The notes: generated by a model from the letters alone, not told the origin. A stretch of DNA of 40,728 nt from Acidobacteriota bacterium (GCA_004356105.1 SMYC01000016.1:64891-105618), one strand, 5' to 3'. Positions 1-8,855 are shown, numbered from the stretch's first letter. Program-made: numbers and translations.

Positions 1-1
1 C

Positions 2-2410
2 GCCGCTGCCGCGCTCGCCCAGCTCTCCGCCATCGGCGAAGAGGATGAGACCACGGAAGTGGAGCCCGAGCCGGAAGAGGCCGCCCAGAAGCCTCTGGTG
101 GCTTCCGAGCCCGTCGGCGAAGAAGCCCCACCGATGCCCGGCCCGATGGATCGTCGGGTGGATCTTTCGCCGAAAAAACCCAAACCGCTCGCTGAGCCGG
201 AGCGCCCGACCCCGGCGCCCGTGGCTGAAGCGAGCGGACCGGTTCCAGCGACCCCGTCGGCAGCGACTCCGTCGGCAGCGACCCCGTCGGCAGCGACTCC
301 GTCGGCGCCCGCGCCCGCGCCCGCGCCACCATCCACCCCCCCGCCCCCAACCCCCAGGCGGGAGCAGACTTTTACGCCTGGTCCGACCTCTCAATACGTT
401 CGCACGCGGCCGCCGCCGCCGCGCTCGCCGCGTCCTGCGCCCGGCCGTCGCGATCAGATGAGGCCGAGTCCCGCGCCGCCACGTCCCGCCGCCCCCATCA
501 AGCGGGTCGGGGCCCGCGGCGCTTTGGAGGGAAAGCCAAAACCGAAGCGCAAGACGAAGAGAGGACGCACCGCTCCGGGGGTCGATGTCAACGAGCAATC
601 GCTACCAGAGCCGATTTCGCGCGCCAATGATCGTAAACCGGAAGCGCCCAAGATCCATACCAAAATCAGCTTGACCGAAGGTGTGACGGTCAAAGAGCTC
701 GCCGAGAAACTCGAAGCAAAGCACAAGGACGTTATCAAGGTTCTGATGGGACACGGCGTCTTGGCCACCATCAACCAAACTCTTGGCGCCGATACCGCGA
801 GGGAGATCGCGAAACAGTTCGGTGCAGAGGTCGAGATGCTGACGTTCGAAGAAGATGTTCTTCGCGAAGAGACGAAAGAAGAGAAGCCCGAAGATCTCGT
901 AGCGCGCTCTCCCGTCGTGACCGTCATGGGCCATGTCGACCACGGGAAGACGAGCCTGCTCGACGGCATCCGCAAGACCAAGGTTCAGGAGCAAGAAGCG
1001 GGCGGCATAACGCAGCATGTCGGTGCTTATAGTGTCGATGTCAAGAATCGTCACGTGGTCTTTCTCGATACCCCGGGTCACGAGGCTTTCACCATGATGC
1101 GGGCTCGAGGCGCCGGAGTTACGGATCTCGTCGTGCTCGTCGTGGCGGCGGATGACGGCGTGATGCCGCAGACGAAAGAAGCCATCGATCACGCGCGGGC
1201 CGCCGGAGTGCCGCTTCTCGTCGCGGTCAACAAGATCGATAAATCCAACGCCAATCCCGAGCGTGTCAAGAAGCAGCTCAGCGAGCTCGACCTCGTTCCC
1301 GAAGATTGGGGTGGCAACACCGTTTTCGTCGAGGTCTCCGCCAAGAAGCGCCAAGGACTCGACCTGCTTCTCGAGATGATCCTGCTCGTTTCGGATCTGC
1401 GGGAGCTGAAAGCTAACCCCTCCCGCGCGGGAATGGGGACTGTGCTCGAGGCCAAGCTCGATAAGGGAAAAGGGCCCGTGGCTCACGTTCTCATCCAAAA
1501 CGGGAGCGTCTCCGTGGGAGACCCCTTTGTGGCTGGTGCCGTGCACGGCAAGGTGCGCGCGATGTTCGACGACCGTGGACGCAAGATCAAGAACGTCGGA
1601 CCGTCCACACCCGTGGAGATTGTCGGGCTCACGTCGCTGCCTCAAGCTGGCGATCAGTTCCAGGTCTTTCCCGACAGCTTCAAAGCGCGGCAAATTTCCG
1701 AGTTCCGGATGCAAAAACTCCGCGAGCGCGAGCTAGCCTCGTCGGCACGATTGACGCTCGATCAGCTGCATCGTCAGTTGCAGGAAGGCACCGTCAAGGA
1801 TCTCCCCATCATCATCAAAACCGACGTGCAGGGCTCGGTCGAGGTGCTCAAGGACGCACTGCCGAAGCTCTCCACCGCGAAAGTCAAGGTGAAAATCATC
1901 CATGCAGGCGTGGGTGCCATTACGGAGAACGACGTGACACTGGCGGTCGCTTCGAACGCCGTCATCATCGGCTTCAATGTGCGTCCCGAGCGAAGCGCGG
2001 AGGAGCTTGCGGTTAGAGAAAGTGTCGACATCCGTATGCACACGGTCATCTATAACATCACCGACGAGATCAAAAAGGCGATGGAAGGCTTGCTCGATCC
2101 GACCTTCAAGGAAGTGACGCTCGGCAGGGCAGAAGTGCGTGACACGTTCAAAGTTCCGAAAATTGGCCTCATCGCTGGCTGCTATGTGTCCGGCGGTAGA
2201 GTGTTGCGCAATGCGGAGATACGTTTGCTACGGGACAACGTCGTCATTTTCGAAGGCAAGATCGGAAGCCTCAGGCGATTCAAGGAGGATTCCGGCGAAG
2301 TCAAAGAAGGCTTCGAGTGCGGTATCGGCATCGCCGGTTATAACGACGTAAAGGTCGGTGACGTGATCGAGGCCTTCACCATGGAGAAGGTGCAGCCGAC
2401 GCCCGCTTAA
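2..2410 (+). CDS. infB: Translation initiation factor IF-2 (5' end outside window)
   Basis: GTPase that brings initiator fMet-tRNA to the 30S subunit and promotes subunit joining in the cytoplasm. The frame is open from the first bases, so the real start and the first N-terminal domain lie upstream. After a Pro/Ala-rich linker (nt 60-480) comes a basic stretch and an IF2_N domain (about nt 660-850). The GTPase motifs follow: G1 GHVDHGKT at nt 929-952, G3 DTPGH at 1067-1081, G4 NKID at 1229-1240, then a SAKK G5. Domains II, III and IV run to the TAA at 2408. It heads the usual infB-ylxP-rbfA-truB-rpsO-pnp cluster, and nusA would be expected just upstream. The linker contains a short coding tandem repeat. 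Identification is secure. Confidence 0.98.
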   Translation, partial: AAAALAQLSAIGEEDETTEVEPEPEEAAQKPLVASEPVGEEAPPMPGPMDRRVDLSPKKPKPLAEPERPTPAPVAEASGPVPATPSAATPSAATPSAATPSAPAPAPAPPSTPPPPTPRREQTFTPGPTSQYVRTRPPPPRSPRPAPGRRDQMRPSPAPPRPAAPIKRVGARGALEGKPKPKRKTKRGRTAPGVDVNEQSLPEPISRANDRKPEAPKIHTKISLTEGVTVKELAEKLEAKHKDVIKVLMGHGVLATINQTLGADTAREIAKQFGAEVEMLTFEEDVLREETKEEKPEDLVARSPVVTVMGHVDHGKTSLLDGIRKTKVQEQEAGGITQHVGAYSVDVKNRHVVFLDTPGHEAFTMMRARGAGVTDLVVLVVAADDGVMPQTKEAIDHARAAGVPLLVAVNKIDKSNANPERVKKQLSELDLVPEDWGGNTVFVEVSAKKRQGLDLLLEMILLVSDLRELKANPSRAGMGTVLEAKLDKGKGPVAHVLIQNGSVSVGDPFVAGAVHGKVRAMFDDRGRKIKNVGPSTPVEIVGLTSLPQAGDQFQVFPDSFKARQISEFRMQKLRERELASSARLTLDQLHRQLQEGTVKDLPIIIKTDVQGSVEVLKDALPKLSTAKVKVKIIHAGVGAITENDVTLAVASNAVIIGFNVRPERSAEELAVRESVDIRMHTVIYNITDEIKKAMEGLLDPTFKEVTLGRAEVRDTFKVPKIGLIAGCYVSGGRVLRNAEIRLLRDNVVIFEGKIGSLRRFKEDSGEVKEGFECGIGIAGYNDVKVGDVIEAFTMEKVQPTPA
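251..309 (+). repeat. 15-bp coding tandem repeat in the IF-2 linker
   Basis: Four consecutive 15-nt units encode Ala/Thr-Pro-Ser-Ala pentapeptides in the disordered linker of IF-2. Alternate units differ by a single C/T. The period is a multiple of three, so copy-number change would keep the frame. A Pro-Ala dipeptide run follows directly. Confidence 0.9.
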
Positions 2411-2459
2411 AGTGCTGCACAAAATTACTTCCTAGGGATCCTCAAGGTCTAAAACAACG

Positions 2460-2556
2460 GCCACAGAGACACAGAGGCACAGAGATTCGGGGAGCAGAAT
2501 GGAGTCCACCAACATTTGTCCGATCGCTTTTCTCTGTGTCTCTGTGCCTCTGTGGC
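2460..2556. repeat. Inverted repeat with CACAGAG-type tandem arms (element A)
   Basis: The left arm 2460-2485 and right arm 2531-2556 are 26 nt each and match at 24 of 26 positions as an inverted repeat. The loop is 45 nt. Each arm is built from 8-nt steps of the type CACAGAGR. It starts about 50 nt after the infB stop, inside what is otherwise a continuous operon, and ends 23 nt before ylxP. No T-run follows, so it is not a typical intrinsic terminator. Similar arms recur at 19370, 21693 and 30009. Confidence 0.85.
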
Positions 2557-2579
2557 ATTCTTTCTGGCAGTGAAGGAAG

Positions 2580-2897
2580 TTGAGTAAAAACGCTGCCGGG
2601 GAATCCGGGTCTGCCATCATCGGGCTATTGACGATCGAGCTTCATTTTCCTGAGGCTCAATCTCTGAAGGCGAAGCGTATGGTCGTGAAGTCGATCAAAG
2701 AGCGCCTGGTGAGCCGACATCACGTCGCCGTGGCAGAGACCGGCTATCTGGAGCTGTGGCAGCGTGCCGAGCTCTCGGTGGTGTCGGTCTCGGGTACGCG
2801 CCGTGTGCTCCAATCACAGCTCGAGAAAATCCAGAGTGAGCTCGAAAATAACTACAGCTCAGAGCTCGTGGGAACCGAGATGGAGCTCATCGAATAG
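2580..2897 (+). CDS. ylxP: DUF503 / YlxP family protein
   Basis: Small conserved protein, 105 aa, of the DUF503 (YlxP) family. The family commonly sits between infB and rbfA and is linked by context to ribosome or RNA metabolism; its molecular role is poorly defined. The family signature is visible as IIGLLTIELHFPEA, then SLKAKR, a basic helix, and a WQRAELSVV strand near residue 60. The only reasonable start is TTG 2580, with GGAAG immediately before it; it adds about 10 residues before the usual family N-terminus, so the true start is uncertain. The stop is 2 nt before rbfA, so co-expression is likely. Confidence 0.85.
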   Translation: MSKNAAGESGSAIIGLLTIELHFPEAQSLKAKRMVVKSIKERLVSRHHVAVAETGYLELWQRAELSVVSVSGTRRVLQSQLEKIQSELENNYSSELVGTEMELIE

Positions 2898-2899
2898 TC

Positions 2900-3295
2900 A
2901 TGGAGAAACGTCGCGGCGAGAGGATACGACCGGAGAGAGTCGCCGAGCAGATTCGGATGGACGTGGCGCAAATCCTTCAAAACGATATGAAGGATCCGCG
3001 CCTTGCGCTCGTGACCTGCACCCGGGTCGACCTCACGCGCGACCTTCGCTACGCGAAGATCTATGTAAGTGTCCTTGCCGAGGGGAGTGAACAGGAACAG
3101 ACGCTGAAGGCTCTTGAAGGCGCCACCGGATATGTGCGGCGGCGCCTCACCGAGCGGATCGGGCTTCGCGTGTCACCGGAGATCCGGTTCATCTTCGATC
3201 CATCGGTGGAGTACGGGATCCGCCTAGACGAGCTGATCGAGAAGACGAAAGAGCAGTCACCCAAAGACGAAGATCCATCCGACAGCGGCACCTGA
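2900..3295 (+). CDS. rbfA: Ribosome-binding factor A
   Basis: 30S maturation factor, 131 aa, that binds near the 5' end of 16S rRNA. The family pattern is clear: an N-terminal RPERVAEQIRMDVAQIL helix, a DPRLALVTCTRVDLTRDLRYAKIYVSV core, and a RRRLTERIGLRVSPEIRFIFDPS KH-like C-terminal half. ATG 2900 lies 2 nt after the ylxP stop and the gene ends 7 nt before truB, consistent with one transcript. Length is normal for the family. Confidence 0.96.
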   Translation: MEKRRGERIRPERVAEQIRMDVAQILQNDMKDPRLALVTCTRVDLTRDLRYAKIYVSVLAEGSEQEQTLKALEGATGYVRRRLTERIGLRVSPEIRFIFDPSVEYGIRLDELIEKTKEQSPKDEDPSDSGT

Positions 3296-3302
3296 TTGAC
3301 CC

Positions 3303-4214
3303 ATGGAAGGCGTCCTGCTCATCGACAAGCCCCCGGGGCTCACGTCCCATGACGTCGTGGCGCGTGCACGCAAGCGCCTTGCAGAGAGGCGTATAGGCCA
3401 TACTGGGACGCTCGACCCTTTTGCGAGCGGCCTGATGGTGCTCTGTGTGGGCCGTGCGACCCGGCTGGCGCGTTTTTTCTCTGCTACGTCCAAGACTTAC
3501 ATCGCGACCGTCCATTTCGGCTACAGCACGGACACCTATGACCGGACGGGCCAACCAATGGGCGAGGTGCGCGATGTTGCACCGGAGCTCTCGGAGCTCG
3601 AGAGCGGTCTCGCGAGCTTCCAGGGTCGGCAAATGCAAGTTCCCCCCGTTTATTCCGCGAAAAAAATTGGTGGCACGCGGCTTCACCGACTGGCTCGGCG
3701 AGGCATCGCGGTGACCCCGCTTCCCGTCGAGGTGGAGTTCCATGCCATCGAGCTGCTCGAGCTCGACGGCCCCCGTGCGCGCATCGAAGTATCCGTCTCG
3801 AGCGGGACCTATATTCGCTCCCTGGCACATGACCTCGGCCACCGGCTGGGGACGGGCGCGCACTTGGCCGAGCTCAGGCGCATACGTGTCGGTTCGTTCC
3901 TGGTTTCGGAGGCGCTCGACATGACGGGTTTACTGGAAGGAGCTCCCACTGCCGAGGAGGCGCTGTTGCCGCCCAACGCCGCCCTGAGAGACCTGGCCGA
4001 AGTGCGGCTCGAGCCCGGTGCCGCGAAGCGACTTGCGCACGGGCGGACGCCATCGTGGGAGGACGTGACCTCTCCGGGGGACATGCAGGGCGTCGCCGGG
4101 CCCGTGCGCGTCCTCGACCCAGGAGGAGAGCTCCTCGCGGTCGCCGCGCTAGACGCCGAGCGCGAGCTGTTGCGGCCCATGCTCGTCTGGGCCCGCACGC
4201 CGGAAACCCCATGA
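3303..4214 (+). CDS. truB: tRNA pseudouridine(55) synthase TruB
   Basis: Makes pseudouridine 55 in the T-loop of tRNAs. The 303-aa product begins with the classic GVLLIDKPPGLTSHDVV motif. The catalytic motif is GHTGTLDPFASG, with D38 as the nucleophile. KTYIATVHFGYSTDTYDRTG and PVYSAKKIGG motifs follow. The C-terminal 60-70 residues resemble the bacterial PUA-like extension. It is spaced 7 nt from rbfA. Length and motif order are typical. Confidence 0.97.
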   Translation: MEGVLLIDKPPGLTSHDVVARARKRLAERRIGHTGTLDPFASGLMVLCVGRATRLARFFSATSKTYIATVHFGYSTDTYDRTGQPMGEVRDVAPELSELESGLASFQGRQMQVPPVYSAKKIGGTRLHRLARRGIAVTPLPVEVEFHAIELLELDGPRARIEVSVSSGTYIRSLAHDLGHRLGTGAHLAELRRIRVGSFLVSEALDMTGLLEGAPTAEEALLPPNAALRDLAEVRLEPGAAKRLAHGRTPSWEDVTSPGDMQGVAGPVRVLDPGGELLAVAALDAERELLRPMLVWARTPETP

Positions 4215-4224
4215 GCCGGCGTCC

Positions 4225-4253
4225 TTTACAGCTCTCGGCCCCTGTGCTAGGAT
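4225..4253 (+). promoter_or_regulatory. Candidate sigma-70 promoter for rpsO
   Basis: TTTACA at 4225-4230 and TAGGAT at 4248-4253 are separated by exactly 17 nt, just after the truB stop. This predicts a transcript start near 4260 and a leader of about 48 nt before rpsO. It would allow rpsO-pnp to be expressed apart from infB-truB, as is known in enterobacteria. It is a motif match only. Confidence 0.5.
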
Positions 4254-4307
4254 TCTGCGAGAAGAAAAGGAAAGGTACAACAAGAGTAGGATCACGGAGG
4301 ACCCTAT

Positions 4308-4577
4308 TTGACGCTCACCAAGGATAAAAAGACTGACCTGATCGGAGACTATCAGCTTCACGGTGCGGACACGGGCTCGCCGGAGGTACAAATTGCGATT
4401 TTGAGCGAGCGCATTACCTACCTGACCGAGCACTTCAAGACCCATAGCAAAGACCATCATTCCCGTCGCGGCCTCCTCAAGATGGTCGGCCAGAGGCGCC
4501 GTTTGTTGGACTACCTCAAAAAGAAAGACATTAGCCGCTATCAAGGCGTCATCCAGCGGCTTGGAATCCGCAAATAA
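4308..4577 (+). CDS. rpsO: 30S ribosomal protein S15
   Basis: Primary 16S rRNA-binding protein of the 30S platform, 89 aa and full length. The family signature is complete: [35 protein letters not shown], a basic [15 protein letters not shown] helix and a [13 protein letters not shown] end. The start is TTG 4308, set by GGAGG at 4296-4300 with 7-nt spacing; no ATG fits. A TTG start on a ribosomal protein gene is unusual but clear here. Confidence 0.98.
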   Translation: MTLTKDKKTDLIGDYQLHGADTGSPEVQIAILSERITYLTEHFKTHSKDHHSRRGLLKMVGQRRRLLDYLKKKDISRYQGVIQRLGIRK

Positions 4578-4811
4578 AAATGGATTCATCACCTGGCGGT
4601 TCTTCCTCGTGGTGTCGTCCGCTTTCGGGTTTGCCTGGTAATGCGTTGATCCGAAACTTTTCTGGTCGCCGGGTCCCGATCAACTGAACGAGACCCTCCT
4701 TGGTTCGAGGCAACGCCTTCAAGGTGTGCCCCCGCACGCGTTCGATGACGGTGTGTTGGTCGCACGTCGCCATCTTGCCGGCTCCTCCTGTGAGTTCGAG
4801 AGGATAACAAC
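4578..4811. other. rpsO-pnp intergenic leader, no gene recognised
   Basis: A 234-nt spacer between rpsO and pnp. No T-rich terminator and no good promoter hexamers are visible. A GGTTCGAGGC patch near 4702 looks like a tRNA T-loop, but no cloverleaf forms around it. The pnp ribosome-binding site AGAGGA sits at 4798-4803. In E. coli this gap holds the stem-loop used in pnp autoregulation. Only weak imperfect stems (for example near 4745-4772) can be drawn here, so this is merely a possible regulatory leader. Confidence 0.4.
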
Positions 4812-7010
4812 ATGATTCATCGTAAAGAAATTGAGATTGGTGGCCGCACGCTGTCCATCGAAATGGGCAAGCTCGCTAAACAGGCCAATGGAGCTGCCGT
4901 CGTTCGGCTCGGCGACACCGTGGTGCTGGTCACCGCCTGTGCCGCCAAAAAGCCGCGCGAAGGCATTGATTTTCTACCCCTCACCGTCGATTATCGCGAG
5001 GCCTTCTACGCTGCAGGAAAGATTCCCGGCGGTTTCTTCAAACGCGAAGGGCGGCCGAACGAAAAAGAGATTCTGACGTGCCGTCTCATCGATCGACCGC
5101 TGCGTCCTTTGTTTCCCGATGGTTGGCGCAGCGAAACGCAAGTGATCGGTATGGTGCTCTCCGCCGACAAGGAGAACGACTCTGACGTCTTGGCGTTGAC
5201 GGGTGCCTCGGCGGCGCTCTATTGCTCGGATATCCCGTTTACGACGCCCATCGCTGGCGTCCGCGTCGGACGCATCGACGGTCAATTCATCATCAACCCG
5301 ACCTTCGAGCAGGTCAAGAGCGGCGACTTGGATCTAACTGTGGCCGGCTCCAAGGACGCTATCGTCATGGTCGAGGCGGCGGCGAACGATGTATCCGAGG
5401 CAGACATGGTGGATGGCCTCGGGTTTGCGCACGAGGCCATTCAGAAGCTCGTCGCGCTGCAAGAAGAGCTCTTCGAGGCGATCGCACCGGTCAAAATAAC
5501 GGTCGAACCCATAGAGCGTGACGAAGTGCTCGAGAAGGAAATCGAGGGGAAAGTTTTTTCGAAACTTCAAGACGCGATGCGCACGAGCGGGAAGCTTGCC
5601 GCGGACCGCGCTGTAGACGACGTGAAGGCTGCTCTGATGGAAGAGCTTGCCGATCGTGAGCCGGAAGTGCTCGCGGGGATCTCTGGCATCTTGAAAGGGC
5701 TACAGGAAAAGGTGCTCCGTCAGGAAGTGCTCGAGCGTCGGCAACGTCTCGACGGACGTGCCTTTGATGCGGTTCGCGAGATCACGTGCGAAGTGGGAGC
5801 GCTCCCGAGAACGCATGGGTCGGCCGTCTTCACGAGAGGCGAGACCCAAGCCCTCGTGACCGTGACGCTCGGAACGTCCGACGACTCCCAGAGAATGGAT
5901 TTTCTCGAAGGCGATTTCGAAAAGCGATTCATGCTTCACTACAACTTCCCGCCATTCTCGGTCGGGGAAGCGCGTTTTTTGCGAGGTCCTGGGCGGCGCG
6001 AGATCGGACATGGTGCCCTCGCGGAGCGTGCTCTCGTTCCTGTCATCCCGTCCACCACCGAATTTCCTTACACGATCCGCATCGTGTCGGATATTCTCGA
6101 ATCCAATGGGTCGTCCTCGATGGCCTCGGTGACCGGAGGTTGTCTCGCGCTAATGGATGCGGGGGTCCCGCTCAAAGCGCCCATTGCGGGTATCGCGATG
6201 GGGCTAGTGAAAGAAGGCGACAACTACGCCATCCTGACCGACATCGCTGGCGCCGAAGATCACTATGGAGACATGGACTTCAAAGTGGCCGGTACGGCGA
6301 ACGGCATTACCGCACTTCAGATGGACATCAAGATCACGGGGCTCACTCGTGAGCTGATGGCGGAAGCCCTCGAGCAGGCGCGTCAAGCGCGCATGTTCAT
6401 CCTCGAGAAGATGGCGAGCGTTCTTCCCGCGCCTCGCGAGGAGATCTCGACTTTCGCGCCCCGCATCTTCACGATTCAGATCCCGACCGACAAGATCCGC
6501 GACGTCATTGGTCCTGGAGGGAAGATGATCCGCAGCATCATCGAGCGCACCGGGGTGAAGATCGATGTCGAGGACAATGGCACGGTGTCGATCGCGTCTT
6601 CCGATAGCGAGTCGGCGAAAAAGGCAATTCAAATCATCGAAGAGCTTACAGCCGTGCCCGAGGTTGGAAAAACCTATCTTGGAAAAGTTCAGCGCCTCGT
6701 TGATTTCGGCGCTTTCGTGGAGATCATCCCGGGCACGGACGGCCTCGTTCACATCTCGGAAGTCGCCGACTACCGGGTAAAAGACGTCCAGGACGAGTTT
6801 TCCGAGGGCGACCAGATTCTCGTGAAAGTCATCAATATCGACCCTCAGGGAAAGGTCAAGCTGTCGCGCAAAGCTGTTATTCGCGAGGAGGCCGGACTTC
6901 CTCCCGAGGCGCCACAAGAGCCTCGACCGCGGCGCGACCGCGACGATCGCTCGCGACGCCGGTCTGGCGGCGGGGGCCCGTCTGGCGGCGGCGGGGGCGG
7001 ACGTCGATAA
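4812..7010 (+). CDS. pnp: Polyribonucleotide nucleotidyltransferase (PNPase)
   Basis: 3'-5' phosphorolytic exoribonuclease of RNA turnover. The 732-aa product has all expected parts in order: a first RNase PH domain (VRLGDTVVLVTACA, ending near residue 230), a helical linker, a second RNase PH domain with GEARFLRGPGRREIGHGALA and the catalytic-site stretch DIAGAEDHYGDMDFKVAGT, a KH domain with DVIGPGGKMIRSI, and an S1 domain with VDFGAFVEI. The last 35 residues are an Arg-rich segment followed by a Gly-rich tail, a likely disordered RNA- or partner-binding end. The start is ATG 4812 with AGAGGA 8 nt upstream. Confidence 0.98.
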   Translation: MIHRKEIEIGGRTLSIEMGKLAKQANGAAVVRLGDTVVLVTACAAKKPREGIDFLPLTVDYREAFYAAGKIPGGFFKREGRPNEKEILTCRLIDRPLRPLFPDGWRSETQVIGMVLSADKENDSDVLALTGASAALYCSDIPFTTPIAGVRVGRIDGQFIINPTFEQVKSGDLDLTVAGSKDAIVMVEAAANDVSEADMVDGLGFAHEAIQKLVALQEELFEAIAPVKITVEPIERDEVLEKEIEGKVFSKLQDAMRTSGKLAADRAVDDVKAALMEELADREPEVLAGISGILKGLQEKVLRQEVLERRQRLDGRAFDAVREITCEVGALPRTHGSAVFTRGETQALVTVTLGTSDDSQRMDFLEGDFEKRFMLHYNFPPFSVGEARFLRGPGRREIGHGALAERALVPVIPSTTEFPYTIRIVSDILESNGSSSMASVTGGCLALMDAGVPLKAPIAGIAMGLVKEGDNYAILTDIAGAEDHYGDMDFKVAGTANGITALQMDIKITGLTRELMAEALEQARQARMFILEKMASVLPAPREEISTFAPRIFTIQIPTDKIRDVIGPGGKMIRSIIERTGVKIDVEDNGTVSIASSDSESAKKAIQIIEELTAVPEVGKTYLGKVQRLVDFGAFVEIIPGTDGLVHISEVADYRVKDVQDEFSEGDQILVKVINIDPQGKVKLSRKAVIREEAGLPPEAPQEPRPRRDRDDRSRRRSGGGGPSGGGGGGRR

Positions 7011-7060
7011 TAAAGACGGCCGCAGCCCTATAGCAGAGCCGATTCTGGCGGGTAAAGTCT

Positions 7061-7079
7061 CGCTTAATATTGATCTGGC
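7061..7079. repeat. Solitary copy of the end of the 31210-31484 element
   Basis: CTTAATATTGATCT (7063-7076), with a CGCTT start and a GC two bases later, matches the outer terminus of the inverted repeat at 31210/31484 over 14 identical bases. There is no opposing arm nearby. It lies 50 nt after the pnp stop. It may be a remnant of an element end or a shared binding site. Confidence 0.45.
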
Positions 7080-7162
7080 TTCGAAACGTGACTAGCGACT
7101 CTGGTGGATTAGAGGTGGCTGCGCCCGTCGAAGAGCGTCAATAGAAAATCGGGAGAAAATCG

Positions 7163-7193
7163 GGCGCCCGCCTCGCTCGGCGCGGCGGGCGCC
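7163..7193 (-). terminator. Rho-independent terminator of groES
   Basis: A perfect 10-bp GC stem (7163-7172 with 7184-7193) with an 11-nt loop lies 4 nt past the groES stop codon. Read on the minus strand it is followed by CGATTTTCTCCCGATTTTC, two T-runs, as expected for an intrinsic terminator. The plus-strand side has no T-run, so it serves groES rather than pnp, although it could slow transcription coming from pnp. Confidence 0.75.
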
Positions 7194-7197
7194 GACG

Positions 7198-7491
7198 CTA
7201 CTTTCCGACGACCGCGAGGACGTCATCCTCGCGCAAAATTAAGAATTCGTCGCCTTCGATCTTGACTTCGGTTCCTGCATATTTTCCGAAGAGCACCTTA
7301 TCGCCCTTCTTGACCTCGAGCGCGACCTTCGTCCCGTCGTCGAGAGTCTTCCCGTTACCGACAGCCGTGACCTTGCCGCGCTGCGGCTTTTCTTTCGCGC
7401 TGTCGGGGATGATAATTCCACCCTCGGACTTTTCCTGTTTGTCCTCGAGACGTTGCACGAGAATCCTGTCGTGCAATGGCCGAACATTCAT
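7198..7491 (-). CDS. groES: Co-chaperonin GroES
   Basis: Heptameric lid of the GroEL folding chamber. The 97-aa product has the usual [14 protein letters not shown] start, the mobile-loop region [17 protein letters not shown], and an [11 protein letters not shown] end. ATG 7491 is chosen because AAGGAG lies 8-9 nt upstream; an upstream GTG-type extension adds only non-family residues. The gene has its own promoter (7542-7571) and terminator (7163-7193), so it is a single-gene unit. groEL does not follow it, which is unusual. No CIRCE inverted repeat is present in the leader. Confidence 0.97.
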   Translation of the reverse strand: MNVRPLHDRILVQRLEDKQEKSEGGIIIPDSAKEKPQRGKVTAVGNGKTLDDGTKVALEVKKGDKVLFGKYAGTEVKIEGDEFLILREDDVLAVVGK

Positions 7492-7541
7492 GACACAAAG
7501 CTCCTTTCCAAAGAAAAACAATGGATGCTGCCGAACTAAAC

Positions 7542-7571
7542 AATATAGCCAACGCTGTACGAGCTTGTCAA
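7542..7571 (-). promoter_or_regulatory. Sigma-70 promoter of groES
   Basis: On the minus strand, TTGACA (7571-7566) and TATATT (7547-7542) are 18 nt apart. This predicts a start near 7535 and a leader of about 44 nt. The hexamers are near consensus. No CIRCE (TTAGCACTC-N9-GAGTGCTAA) or clear sigma-32 motif is seen. Confidence 0.7.
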
Positions 7572-7584
7572 GGGATGGGAAAGA

Positions 7585-7833
7585 CTATTTGGTGCGGGGT
7601 GCTGCGAGCTTCAGTTCTTGAAGTTTCTTGCTCAGAGTGTTGCGGTGAATGTGGAGCGTTCGAGCGGCGCGTGAGAGATTGCCGTTCTCTTGTTCCATCA
7701 CGCGTGAGAGAAAGCGCTTTTCGAACTCGCGTTTGGCTTCGGGAAAGCGGATGCCGCCTTTGATCATCTCTTCGATGAGATCTTCGAGCCGCTGTTTCAT
7801 CGATGCTTGGCCAACATATTTGCGCGCGCCCAT
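7585..7833 (-). CDS. Small Fis-type helix-turn-helix protein
   Basis: 82-aa protein that is mostly a Fis/HTH_8 DNA-binding domain. The C-terminal half reads VMEQENGNLSRAARTLHIHRNTLSKKLQEL, the fold found at the end of Fis and NtrC-type activators. The first 40 residues (RLEDLIEEMIKGG, REFEKRFLSRV) form the preceding helices. It lacks receiver and AAA+ domains. It starts 15 nt after the purC stop, so it is probably co-transcribed with purC. An alternative start is ATG 7800. The target and whether it bends DNA like Fis are unknown. Confidence 0.8.
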   Translation of the reverse strand: MGARKYVGQASMKQRLEDLIEEMIKGGIRFPEAKREFEKRFLSRVMEQENGNLSRAARTLHIHRNTLSKKLQELKLAAPRTK

Positions 7834-7848
7834 GGGTTTGGCCCGATT

Positions 7849-8748
7849 CTACAGGTCGCTCCGACCAGTAAGTGAGCGATAGGCGCGAAGGTAGCGCTCC
7901 TGCGTGCCGTCAACGACCTCTCTCGGAAGCTCCGGTCCAGGGGGTTTCTTGTCCCAATCGAGCGTTTCCAGATATTCCCGGACGAACTGCTTGTCGAAGC
8001 TCGGCTGCTCGCGACCAGGGGCGTATTCCTCGCGAGGCCAGAAACGCGACGAGTCCGGCGTCAGAACCTCGTCGATGAGATAAACATCTCCGTTTTCGGG
8101 CTCGCGTCCGAACTCGAACTTGGTATCGGCGATGATGATGTTTTTTTGCTCTGCCTCACGTTGGCCGAGCCGGTAGAGCTCGAGCGAAATTTTCTTGAGC
8201 TTGTCCGTGAGCTCGCGACCGAGCGCATTCGCCATGACGTCTTCACTCACGTTTATATCGTGTCCCGTATCGGCTTTCGTCGACGGTGTGAATAGAGGCT
8301 CGTCAAAGCGGTCGGCCTGCTGCATGTCCGGAGGCAGCTCGATGCCGCAGACGCTCCCGGTCTTCTTGTACTCCTGCCACCCTGAGCCGTAGAGGTAGCC
8401 GCGAACGACGCACTCGAACGGAACCGGCTCGAGTTTTTTCACCAACATCGATCGCTGCGCGAGCTGGTCTCGAAACGGCCGCAGCTCGGCGGGATAGGCG
8501 TCTGGATCGCCCGTCACCACGTGGTTCGGGACGAGATCCTGGCTCTTCTCGAACCAAAAGAGCGAGAGCTGGTTGAGGACGCTGCCTTTGTCTGGAATGC
8601 CATTTGGCAGCACGACGTCGAATGCTGAGACCCGATCCGTCGTGACGAGGAGTAATTGATCGCCGATCTCGTATATGTCGCGAACCTTTCCGCGAGAGCG
8701 CAGCGTTGTCTCGTCCAGTGAGGATTTGATGAGTACGTTTCCCGACAA
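7849..8748 (-). CDS. purC: SAICAR synthetase (PurC)
   Basis: Phosphoribosylaminoimidazole-succinocarboxamide synthase: joins aspartate to CAIR with ATP in purine biosynthesis. The 299-aa product has the ATP-binding GKVRDIYEIGDQLLLVTTDR, then RVSAFDVVLPNGIPDKG, an ECVVRGYLYGSGWQEYK core and IIADTKFEFG. The start is TTG 8748; no ATG or GTG is available in frame before the first conserved strand. It is driven by a good promoter at 8856-8884 with a leader of about 100 nt. A Fis-type gene follows. Other pur genes are absent here. Confidence 0.96.
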   Translation of the reverse strand: MSGNVLIKSSLDETTLRSRGKVRDIYEIGDQLLLVTTDRVSAFDVVLPNGIPDKGSVLNQLSLFWFEKSQDLVPNHVVTGDPDAYPAELRPFRDQLAQRSMLVKKLEPVPFECVVRGYLYGSGWQEYKKTGSVCGIELPPDMQQADRFDEPLFTPSTKADTGHDINVSEDVMANALGRELTDKLKKISLELYRLGQREAEQKNIIIADTKFEFGREPENGDVYLIDEVLTPDSSRFWPREEYAPGREQPSFDKQFVREYLETLDWDKKPPGPELPREVVDGTQERYLRAYRSLTGRSDL

Positions 8749-8855
8749 GGTGAAACCGACCTTTCAGAAAATGAGAAATACGTTCTCTCACGCCCCGCGC
8801 ATCAATAACGCTGCGAAGCGTCGACCCCTAAGATGTGTTCCCGAGAAAGGTGCGT

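Noticed and set aside
602-1714. A minus-strand open frame of 370 codons within infB
   Set aside because: It is a codon-bias shadow of IF-2; no motif and no ribosome-binding site.
2455-2560. CRISPR array or intrinsic terminator at the tandem CACAGAG repeats
   Set aside because: Repeat units are contiguous without spacers, so not CRISPR; the inverted structure has a 45-nt loop and no T-run, so not a typical terminator.
4690-4730. A tRNA gene suggested by a GGTTCGAGGC patch between rpsO and pnp
   Set aside because: No acceptor, anticodon or D arms can be paired around it.
7492-7584. CIRCE operator for groES
   Set aside because: No TTAGCACTC-N9-GAGTGCTAA or degenerate form is found in the leader or promoter.
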